From Pohlia nutans (Eukaryota > Streptophyta > Bryopsida > Bryales > Mniaceae): a DNA stretch of 64,000 bases. The DNA lies in assembly GCA_022496805.1 (NCBI GenBank), contig CM040100.1:14103009-14167008 (forward strand), given 5' to 3'. Shown here in pieces: positions 46,901 through 56,812 of the stretch. Position numbers and translations under genes: made by a program. The notes under the pieces were generated by a model that did not search any database, had not been told where the DNA came from, and saw only the letters and a list, made by a program, of their open reading frames with translations. The first letter of the stretch is position 1, and every line of letters starts with the position of its first letter.

Positions 46901-47599
46901 ATACAACGTCCTCCCACGGATATTTCAGTTCACGTAGACTATGTCTGCGCTGACATCCAAGATCTCTGAGAAGTGGCCCGTGATGTCGCTCTCCGAACGT
47001 CAGCTGGGACATCCCGAGGACCTCCGCATGCTGTTCATGACATGTCCGCGAAGACATCCGTAACAGACGGGCCCGCGTCTCCATCATTGTCTTCTAGGAT
47101 GTCCAAGGAGATGTCCCATCAGACATCGCCGCATACATCCTTCATGCAGTAGGGCGTCTTCGCACAGACGTCTACTGTGACACGGTCTAGGACGTCTATA
47201 GACGTCGGGGATGACATGGCACCGTCTCAGAAGTCACAAAACTGGACATTCTGGACAACGTACACCGAAACATTTGGGATGTCTTTTGGAACATAGCAGT
47301 ATGGCGTGGTCTAAGACGTACGGGATGCTTCTACAGACGTTGTGACGGGTGTCTCTCTAAACACCCGTGAAGACATCGGGCGCGACATTAGAGACCTGGG
47401 ATTGCACGAAACGTCTCACTCGATGTGTGCGGTGTCTCCGCAGTCATCTCTGATGTCGCGCTCCGAACGTGGGCTGGAACATCCCGGCGGACATTTGCAC
47501 ATTGTTCCACTTGTTCGTGATGTGTCCGCGATGACATCCGTAACAAACGTGCACGCGTCTTCATCATTGTCTTCTAGGATGTCCACGGTGATGGCAGAT

Positions 47600-47958
47600 C
47601 GAGCGTCCGTCTCTGGGCCACAACACGGACATCTTTTATATCCCTTACAACATAGGCCTGTGATGAGGCCGTACGCTGGAAAATCGGAAATGGTCCACAT
47701 CAGCAACCCACGTAGGTTGAAGCGTCGGGACCCGAGTGGTTGGGTGAAATCTTGGGCCGCGACACCACGCCAAAGTTGATGTAGCTCTTTCAAAAGTGGC
47801 CGCAAGAAGACATCTATGTTTGTCGCCGTTGGCGACCGCTTCCCCAATATCAAGATGCACACCACGTTGAAGTTCACCACGTTGAATCCGTACCTGTCAC
47901 ATTCAATGTTGGAGACTAGAACATCACGTGAGGCTTTAACCCATTCGCAGAGCAACAC
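47600..47958 (-). pseudogene. CACTA tnp2 (TNPD-type) transposase fragment
   Basis: The open frame contains ILGKRSP, NIDVFLRPLLKELHQLW, GLLMWTISDFPAYG and a KGYKRCPCC cysteine motif. This block is typical of the Transposase_21 (tnp2) family that catalyses CACTA excision. Only this central part is present; upstream and downstream pass into subterminal-type repeats and AT-rich DNA. The element is therefore probably not autonomous. It lies on the strand opposite to the TNPA-like gene, whereas classical En/Spm genes share one strand. Confidence 0.8.
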
Positions 47959-47999
47959 CGTCGTGCATGGTATGGTTCACCATATTGAGGGAATTCAGA

Positions 48000-49260
48000 G
48001 TTGTGAATTATCATGCCTTTTGGTGCACATTTGCGCACATTGTGCATTTTTAATTTCATTGAAAGAGATAACTTTTAATCCTCTTTAAGAAATATTAAGA
48101 AATATTACAATGAAAAATGAAGTGAACTAACTTTTAAATTTATGTATATATGAATGATAGAATTAAATCCTAGTTAGTCTAAATGATTTAATCTTGAAGA
48201 TTTTGAGTATAAATTAAAACTCCCATGCTAATACCACTTTGAACAATATAGTTAAACTTTGAATGTAAATATAGTTCATGTTTGGTTCTATATTTGAAAA
48301 TTTGAAAATACTCCCACTTGAAATTTTTTGTTATGAAGGAAACAAAAATAAATAAAATCCATCAAAAAAGTATTTTAGAAATAGTCAGAGAACAATTTTC
48401 GGCAACATATATTTTAAAATTAAGATTTCAATAATTTGGAAAAACTCAGAAAAATGTAAAACATATTTCTCTTCACATATTTGTTAATTGGAAAAATTTA
48501 TAGCTCAAAATTCCATGCACAACCTTCTTCTCTTTCATAATTTTTGTATGCAATTTTGCACTACAACAAGGCACTAATGTTTCACATAAACATTAATTTG
48601 GATTGCATGTTTGTTACTTTTAACTCCTTTTGTTGGCATTGGTAGAAGACATCACTTAGTTGTAGTAGTTCAATTTTTTTTAAACTTCTACTACCAATTT
48701 CTATTTATGAAGTTCTAAAAGATTAAAAAGAAGAGCACAATTTTGCATTGTAACAAACAAATTGGTGAACCATACCATGCAAAACCCATACTCATCATTG
48801 AACTTCCATCATGTTCATTACAATGTTTTTTATTTTTATTTTTAAGCTTAGGTACTTTCAAAAACTTCATATTTCTTAATATACTGAAAAACATTTAGAC
48901 GGAAGTGTAAGATGTTTTATTTGTCTAAAAATAAAATTGTGCTTGTATGAGAGATTATTTGATTAGAAACTTGTAAAAAAATCTTTTAACACATTTTTAG
49001 CCAAGTAAAACGTTTTTAGAAAAGCAAGACGTCTCAGTAATATGAAGTCTTTAAATTTATGTGACTGCAAGATGAATTCAAAAATTACAGTGAATAGCCA
49101 ACATTGGAACATTTGGAAGGACATCAATGATGACATCCCGCTGTCCATGAAGATGTCTAAGATGACGTCCCTGAAGATGTCTAAGATGACATCCATACAT
49201 CCCTGATGACATCCATGCGTCCCTGCAAACATCTACTGGGATGACTTTCATCCAGTTCAC
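48000..49260. other. AT-rich middle of the CACTA element
   Basis: No ORF is supported here. It separates the divergently oriented tnp2 fragment and the TNPA-like gene, so it could contain their promoters. A cluster of GATGTC motifs recurs at 49120-49240. Confidence 0.4.
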
Positions 49261-49671
49261 TGGATAAACAGAGGCGGCTAGGGTTAGCTGCCGCAGCCAT
49301 AGTTAGATCAGGAGACCTTTAAGTAGAATTCAAGGCTGCACAAAGCTCATTTTTGCCTTCATTTTTCCAAGAAGTTAGAGTTTAGAGTGTAGAGGTTCTC
49401 AAAAGTGTTGCCATTCATTTTTAGAATGATTGTAAACTATAGTAAGAGAATAGTAGTTGTAGAGAGAGCCATGGAACATGCACTGCTTGAGAGATGGGTG
49501 TGCAACACTAAAAGGTTTCTCTTTTTCTCTCTCAGTGGACACAAGTGAGGATGCTACGCCGCCTTGGAAGCGTGGCGGCAAGGTCAAAGTCGAGGGAGGG
49601 GGAGGGGACAATTTGATGAAGAAATCGGTGTTAGTGGATTTCAAAGGCGTCCTGTATGACACTATGAAGAA

Positions 49672-50203
49672 GGTGTTGTTGTGGAAGAAACCCTAAAACT
49701 TGTAGTATTTGATTTGTTGTGGATGAAACCCTAAGACCTACAATATTTGATTTGTTGTGGATGAAAACCTAAGACCTACAATATTTGATTTGTTGTGGAA
49801 GAAACCCTAAAACTTGTAACTGTATTTGATTTGTTGTGGATGAAACCCTAAAACTTGTAGTATTTGATTTGTTGTGGATGAAACCCTAAAACTTGGAATA
49901 TTTGATTTGTTGTGGATGAAACCCTAAAACTTGTAGTATTTGATTTGTTGTGGATGAAACCCTAAAACTTGTAGTATTTGATTTGTTGTGGATGAAACCC
50001 TAAAACTTGTAGTATTTGATTTGTTGTGGATGAAACCCTAAAACTTGTAGTATTTGATTTGTTGTGAATAAAACCCTAAAACTTGTAGTATTTGATTTGT
50101 TGTGAATGAAACCCTAAAACTTGTAGTATTTGATTTGTTGTGGATGAAACCCTAAGACCTACAATATTTGATTTGTTGTGGAAGAAACCCTAAAACCTGC
50201 AAT
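49672..50203. repeat. 38-bp minisatellite, about 14 units
   Basis: The unit contains AAACCCTAAAACTTGTAGTA then TTTGATTTGTTGTGGATG. Units at both edges and the third position vary (AAGACCTACAATA). The array sits between a possible first exon (49478-49696) and the first clear exon of the TNPA-like gene, so it would be intronic. Confidence 0.9.
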
Positions 50204-50275
50204 ATAATCTATTACATGTTAAGGTATGGCATATTAACATGGAATTAGGCAAGGTTTTTTGTTCTACAGCTCAGG

Positions 50276-51779
50276 GTACAACACTCACTCCGAACAGGAG
50301 GACGACGAAGAAGAGGACGGAGAGGACGACGATGAGGACTCGGAAGACGAGGGGACACCACCTCCTTCTCAGCGGCGGCGCGGCAATGTGCAGCGGGAAT
50401 GGGAGAAGAAGCCGTTGCATGTGGACGAAAAAGGAACTCCGTGCGGGGCAGTGGTGGGGGCGTTCGAGACTGAGTTGCAGCGCTTGTCAAGGGACTTGGA
50501 TCCCGGTCACAATTGGGCAAAACAGCAGCTAGCAGCGTGCGAAAGATTCATGAAGCGCTTGTGGTCAGGTACAACCATCTTATTTGTCCCAGAAACTACG
50601 AAGCCTTATTGCAGAATGCAAACAATGGATCTGTATGCGCAGTTTTTGTTGTTGCCTATCACATAGGGGAGGTACTGATTTGACATTGTATACAAAGGAT
50701 TCTCCATGTCTTGGAAGTGATGTGCAGATATCCTCTTGGACGTTAACACATGTTCATGGAGACGTGTAAGGATGTCTTATGAGACGTCTGAGGATGTGCA
50801 TGGAAACATGACGACTTTGAGAAGGGGACGTATTCAATCAGAAAACTCGAATATATGAATTGCCAGTGCTGAATCGCCTGAACTGTCCTTGTTGTTGACG
50901 TGAATGTGTCTTATGTCTGTTGAATGACTCTTGTTGTCTATACGTCTGTTTGCCCGTGAATAACTCTGGTGCTACCTTTGTGATGCGTGAATTTGCAGGA
51001 TGGGAGGTGAGGGGCGATATGGGCCAAAAGACAGTACACGAAGGGTGGATTACCAAGAGAGTGAACAAGGCGCTCACGAACAGACGGTTCAGGCTCAACC
51101 GCATGATCGACGAGAAACAAAATAAGCCACCCGAACTCACCGAGAAGCAGTGGAACTATCTTGTCACGAAGAGGGCGACTGCGGCATCAAAAGAGAAACT
51201 GGCGCAGATGCGAAAAGGATCGAAGGGCAAGGGCACACGGTTGACACAGATGGCCGCACTTCGAGAGGGTGCGATAGTGAAACTGGTGAGTCACAGTTTC
51301 TGCAATGTAGGATGGACACTGGAGCTTGCTTGGAAGCATGTTTTGTGGAATGTGTAGAGCAGTTTTGCAGCAGAGTAGGTGACGTCAGTGAATGTCTTAG
51401 AGAACGTGAGGATGTTTCAGAAGACGCATTGATGCCGTCGCGGATGTAGGTGGATGTCTCAGGCGATGTTCACTGCGACATCTATTGCAAACTATACGTG
51501 GTTCCGGTTGTTCTTTTTGGTACTGGCTGCAAGGAAAAGGCGAAGACTTTGAAGAGGCCGACGTCGGGAGTTCTAACGTATTTCAAATTTGTCTCAGCCA
51601 CTTCATTCACTGTGTGCTGACTCGTGTACCCCCTGCTGTCTTGCTATGGTTTTTTGGTTGGAGTGTGGCAGGCTCTAGAGAAAGGTCGAGCACCATTTGA
51701 GTTCGAGATCAACGACGAGATCGACGACCAGTACGAGTATTTAGAGTATACTGGGACATTGCATGGAAAGAGTCCATGA
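50276..51779 (+). CDS. CACTA TNPA-like protein (plant transposase, Ptta/En/Spm type), partial
   Basis: Three in-phase exons, 50276-50568, 50999-51285 and 51672-51779, with GT-AG borders. The first encodes a strongly acidic run, DDEEEDGEDDDEDSEDE. The second has a basic region with WITKRVNKALTNRRFR and WNYLVTKRATAASKEK, resembling the conserved C-terminal block of TNPA-like proteins that bind subterminal repeats. The last encodes an acidic tail ending in HGKSP. The 5' end is unresolved; an exon at 49478-49696 is possible across the minisatellite. The frame is open throughout, so this gene is younger or better kept than the surrounding piggyBac gene. Assignment to PF03004-type proteins is by resemblance. 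Confidence 0.55.
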
Positions 51780-53069
51780 CATGATGTAATTGCACAAGTG
51801 CAGGGTCGCACGTCAACAAGAGCGGAGGCGGCCAAGAAGAAATGAACATGCACCGTGAATGAGACGCAAGTGAGCCACAGCATCCCGGAATGAACGTTGA
51901 GGTACAACATGGACGATGGGCATGACGTCTTTGCAGACGTCAGTTGAGACGCTGTCGTGACTCCAGGAGCGTCCGCTTGTTTGATAGAACATCCCAGGAG
52001 ATGTCTTAACTTGTGATGTAGCTTGAAGTATTTGCTAGGAGACGTATAGAACGTTGTTTTCGTATGGGATGAGGGTCCAGCGGTCATGCACGTGTTCAAC
52101 GATCCATGCATATATAGAACGTCCCAAGTATGAGGAATTCTGTAGTTTATGGCCATCGCCTGGGCCTTGTTTAACCACAATTGTTGTTGGTATATGTTCA
52201 TGTGCAGCCTCAGACAAGCGCCGATGACAGTACTGATAATTTTGGGAGCACCAAAAGCAACCGATGACATTGGAGCGTGTGCAGCTAATGGATGCATAGT
52301 AGAGCGACGTGTGGTGGACGGGCCCGTAGATGTGAACTATGCGCCATATGAGGTCACAGACTGAATAGTTATCAGTATTGAACTGTGCCGTTAAAACGTT
52401 TTATGCATATGCAATGCAAGTACATATTTGTGACTAGCAGGCATCACCCCCATGGTACAGTACAACTGCTCTGAAATGTGACGTATGGATGCTCTCCGAG
52501 ACTACTGCGTGTCACGCGAGATGTATTGTTATGCATGTTGTTCATGACGTGGGGATGTTGGGGTGGTCGCCAAGGATGTCTCGGTTGGTGACGTGAATAT
52601 GCTTCGTGCGACGTCTACATATAGCGGCTGCTGTCTTTTACAAAACGCGGTAAAGGACGTCAGCATGTTTTATGGGTCGACTATGTGATGATGATTCTGT
52701 GTTTTATAAGATGTTTGTGAATGACGTCAGATGTTTGAGGGAACGCCTTTGTGATGACGATGATGTCTTCCGTGACACGTGTTACGAGATCTGGGGATGT
52801 TATGTGGGACGACTCTCTTATCATGATGATGTCTTCCACAAACAATATTCGTGACGCAGTGCATGTTCTGTAAGACGTCCCCGAGAACATAGCCACGATT
52901 GCAGAAAGACGTGACCATGCTTTGTGAGACGTCCACGTTTAGCGCAGCTGTATCTGACAACACATGGTACAGGACGTGAGGATGTTTTCTGGGTCGACTC
53001 AAGGATGTCTATGCTCATGTCTTTTGTAACATGTTCAAAAATGACGCTCTCGCACGTCCGCGTCTATGC

Positions 53070-53206
53070 ACGAATGTCTCTTGAAACACAATGATGTCCC
53101 GGGAGACGTCCACGAATGTCTCTTGAAACACAGTGATGTCCCGGGAGACGTCCACGAATGTCTCTTGAAACACAGTGATGTCCCGGGAGACGTCCACGAA
53201 AACATG
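53070..53206. repeat. Triplicated 42-bp subterminal unit of the CACTA element
   Basis: Three near-identical units contain AATGTCTCTTGAAACACA and GATGTCCCGGGAGACGTCCA. They create a repetitive minus-strand open frame that is not a gene. Confidence 0.85.
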
Positions 53207-54492
53207 AGGCGGAATTGAAAAAACCCAGGCCTCTGCTGACGTGGCATGCCACGTCAGAATTTCTCGGGTGACACGTCGGAATTTCCCGGGTCCACGTCGG
53301 ATTTTCCCGCCGCCACGTCGGCATGTGCCGGGCCCATTTCTCCGTCCACGCCACCCACGGGGAAGATGAATTCCATCGCCGACGTGGCACTGCCCGTCCA
53401 TTTGCCGCTGATGTGACGTTGACGTGGCGCCGACGTGTCACACCTTTCAGCCTCCGAAATTCGGTAGACATCCAAGGATGTCTACGCGTTTTTGCTCATG
53501 TCTTCTAGACATCCCACCATGTTCCCATTATTAGCCATGCTAGAAGACATTACAGACAATGTCGACAGGTTGTGTGCAAGACATCACCAAAAACGCGGGT
53601 TTCTTGTAGTGATGTAGACTAGACATCAAGTTGGTGACAACTTCATGGCCGGTTTTAGCCTCCCCATGTTTAGCCATCCGCAAAGAATCACGAATTGAAG
53701 AGCCCGTGTAAACTTCAAAGTCCCACACGTACTTTTTTGAACTATCCGCGACACACCAAACCTTGATGCCCCATTTACATGTCTTTTTGGGTAAGTATTG
53801 TCGAATAGGACAATATTTGCCCTTGTAACGCACCATCATCTCATCAATTGTTACGAATTGACCAAGATTCCAATTCTCAACACACCTCCTACGAATATCA
53901 CTCAACAACCAACGTAGCTTTGTCAATTTGTCATGGTTGGGATCACCACGAGGAGGCAATCCACGATTGTCTACAACATGTAAACATGCCGTTATATGTT
54001 CAAATCTATGTCGTGACATACACGACGAAATGACACGACAATGTAAAAAGGGGACTGATGATTGCCAATATGATCGATGGCTTGGTAATACCTTCACCCC
54101 CATCAAAATGAAAATCCCAAGGTATGCATGTAGCTCATCAATGGATATCTTCCACCACCCCTTCCCACCACGAACCTTCCCCTTCTCATTGATCGTGTTG
54201 GCATATCTATTTGTCTCATTTACAATTCTGCCCATGATCCTTGGCGTGAAGAATGTCTGAAATATACCAAAGGCACTTGGACAATCCTGAAATATGTGTG
54301 TATGACCGGGTGTCTTACCTCGAAACACAAAGGACTCGTGCGTGTACGACTGCTGCTCTTGCGTCTACAGCTTATCCATGTCATTGATTTTTCTACGTGC
54401 ATTGGCTTGTGCCCGGCTTCGTTTTTCTGCTTGAGCAGCGCTCGCCTTTGCTGTTCCACGGCCCCTCCCTGTACCGGTCCGCCCACGAGCAC

Positions 54493-56812
54493 ATCAGGAA
54501 TTTTGGACCCCACTGATTTCGCATGATTTCAGTGCGTTTATCGTTGAACACTGATTCCGCACGTCATACATGCATTTAGAAGTGTCGTTATGGTACGGAA
54601 GTGACATGCACTATTAGGATGTCGATGTAGTGTCTTTTCAATGATTATGAAAAAAGTGTTGTATTCGCACGAAAGTTGTGCTTGACGAAATCCGTGCGTT
54701 AATCGTGTATCTACATTACATGGCTAATAAGACACGGATAACATGCGGTTTTAGTTAATGCGGATTTAGTATCGTATACGTATCATATCAACGCCTTTTA
54801 TTACATCCGTGCAATTTCAACATCTATGATAATGCACATTATTGTCGTACAACATCCGTGTAGTTATCGTACAAGTTTTCAATTTGAGAATGAGTGACTT
54901 ATATTTCTCGACGTCACTTGCGTCCAAGGATGTGTTTTCGCACTACAGTAGCATGTCATACTTCTCGACAAAAAAAGTTTATAGTGTTTTAAAAATATTG
55001 ATTTATTGATGAAATATAATAAATAGAGAAAATACCAAAAATATTTTAATATTCTCTTTTAGAATCTTTTGAAATCTTTCAAAATATTTTATATTATTTT
55101 GGAATATTTTGGAATATTCCAAGAATCTTTTTAAATTATCCTTACAGTCTAATTTCCCAAAACATTTTTAGATCTTCATTTATAGAATTTAGAAGCAATG
55201 AACATTAAAATTTCAATGAAATTACATTTTATATTTTTAGAATTCAAATTTGGTATTATTGGTTATCATTGTACTTTTCATCATGGGAGAAAAAAAATCG
55301 TACAGAAAAGGACAACATTACTTTTTCAAAATAGTAAAATTTGTAACACGAGACGATGTAGAGGTGTTGTTTTTTTGAAAATTTCCCTAGGCGGAGTTTA
55401 ACTTGGATTGGCACGATTCAAATTGGATTTGAAAGCATACTTGATTTCCTATTAGAAAATAATTATAATTTGATTTAATTTTTAATTCTTTTAGTCTCGG
55501 GCAGCTCATAAGGGGGCATCGACCAAAACATGATCTGTCGAAGCATTGCAAATTAAATTGAGTTTAAAATCAGACTTTCTTTGAACTCAATTTGAGCAAC
55601 TTTTTAAAAAATAAAATTGCAAGAGCTTTTAATTGCTTGCTACAACAGTCAAACCATTGAATTTTTTTTCTAGGTATAGAAAAAGCTTGTATAATGGAGT
55701 GCAAAAAAAATTTGGAATAGAAAGAGTTTTTTACATTGCTAAAAACATTTAAAGTCTACTAAAAATTAAAAAACAGCTAACAACCTTTAAGATTTTGGCA
55801 AAACAAAAAAACAGTTCAAAAACATTTGAAATTTTTTAGATATAGAAAAATGCTTGCATGATCTACTGAAAAAAAAATTGGATTTTTTTTTACATCGCAT
55901 AAAAGCATCCAAAGTCTGCATAAAAAACAATAGCTCACAGCCTCCACGATTGTGGCAAAAAATAAATAAATTCATAATATTCTGAAAAGAATCCTAGATA
56001 TAGAAAAAGTCCTGCATAATCTAGTGCAAAAAAAAATTTGGAATTTTTTTTTTTTTTCACATTGTTAAAAACATTCAAAGTCCGGTGAAAAAAAAAAAAA
56101 CAGCTCACAGCCATGATCTGCCATCACGATTTTGGCCAAAAAAAAATCAAAATCAAAATATTCTGAAAAAAATTCAAGATATAGAAAAAGGCCTGCGTGT
56201 TGTAGTGCAAAAAAATTATTTGAAAAAAGAATTAAATATACATGGCAAATAAATTGCCAATGGTTACATTCCTTTATAATTATCAAAAAAATTCAATTGC
56301 TTGCATCAAGACTTCTAGGTGGTTTGGTGGTTTAGAGTATGGTTTGAAATTGGGAGGTCTCGAGTTTGATTCCGGCCACCGGCGGTAGGGCTTGGGAAAC
56401 CGTGGTTGGCTCCACCGCGGGTTCGGGCTGCCCGAAATAATGTTCGGGTAGAGAAATAAAAAATATTTTTTTAATTTTTAATTTTAATTTTTTCAATAAA
56501 ATTATTTTGACCAAATTTAGATATAGAAAAGATGATGTCGCATGAAAAACACACTGAATCAGTGTGGGTTTAAAGACGATTAAGACACGACATTTGACAA
56601 CTGTACAGAGTGAAGAATTCGCATGTTTTCAATAGATGTATCAATCGTGTCGAATCAGTACTATATCCGCTTGTACGATCATGATGTCATATCAGTGCAG
56701 TTGCGATGAATGACGCAACGATGCGGAATCAATGCGAAAAATACACGCACCCGTGAAATATCGGAAATCGCATTGGAATCGTGCGAAATCAGTGGGGTCC
56801 GAAATTCCTGAT
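54493..56812. mobile_element. 2.3-kb TIR element of unknown superfamily
   Basis: The inverted ends, ATCAGGAATTTTGGACCCCA and its inverse at 56793-56812, are about 30 bp long with few mismatches. A 4-bp direct duplication, GCAC (54489-54492 and 56813-56816), flanks it. Subterminal DNA is rich in TGCG/CGCA motifs. Most of the interior is a relative of the palindrome arm at 15728-22943. No transposase is visible. It interrupts the N-terminal part of the piggyBac transposase gene. The shorter relative is at 1-243. Confidence 0.8.
54935..56515 (+). repeat. Solo copy of the giant palindrome's right arm
   Basis: It begins TGTTTTCGCACTACAG, as at 20872. It continues with the TATTCCAAGAATCTTT-type AT-rich zone, the ~165-bp tandem units and the tRNA-like block (56310-56400), in the same order as 20872-22830. 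It lacks the last ~110 bases of that arm. It is nested within the 2.3-kb TIR element. Confidence 0.65.

Larger units (their letters stand above)
45681..53611. mobile_element. CACTA (En/Spm) element, 7.9 kb
   Basis: The termini CACTATAAGAAACCCGCG and CGCGGGTTTCTTGTAGTG are inverted, and the similarity extends through GTTTTTGGTGATGTCTT. A 3-bp duplication, ATG, flanks it (45678-45680 and 53612-53614). Very long subterminal zones (45700-47600 and 50750-53600) are packed with GACGTC/GATGTC/AGACATC motifs, like TNPA-binding repeats. It encodes a TNPA-like gene (+) and a tnp2 fragment (-). It is inserted in the piggyBac transposase gene about eight codons before its second catalytic aspartate motif. 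Confidence 0.93.

Noticed and set aside
46818..47779. Several 80-145-codon frames in the left CACTA zone
   Set aside because: They arise from dense GACGTC-type subterminal repeats; only the tnp2 block at 47600-47958 has family motifs.
49672..50203. Regular repeats with conserved units, considered as a CRISPR array
   Set aside because: The units are contiguous 38-bp tandem copies without unique spacers, in a plant transposon.
53015..53471. Repetitive minus-strand ORFs near the CACTA right end
   Set aside because: They are produced by the triplicated 42-bp subterminal unit; length is a multiple of three, so frames stay open by chance.
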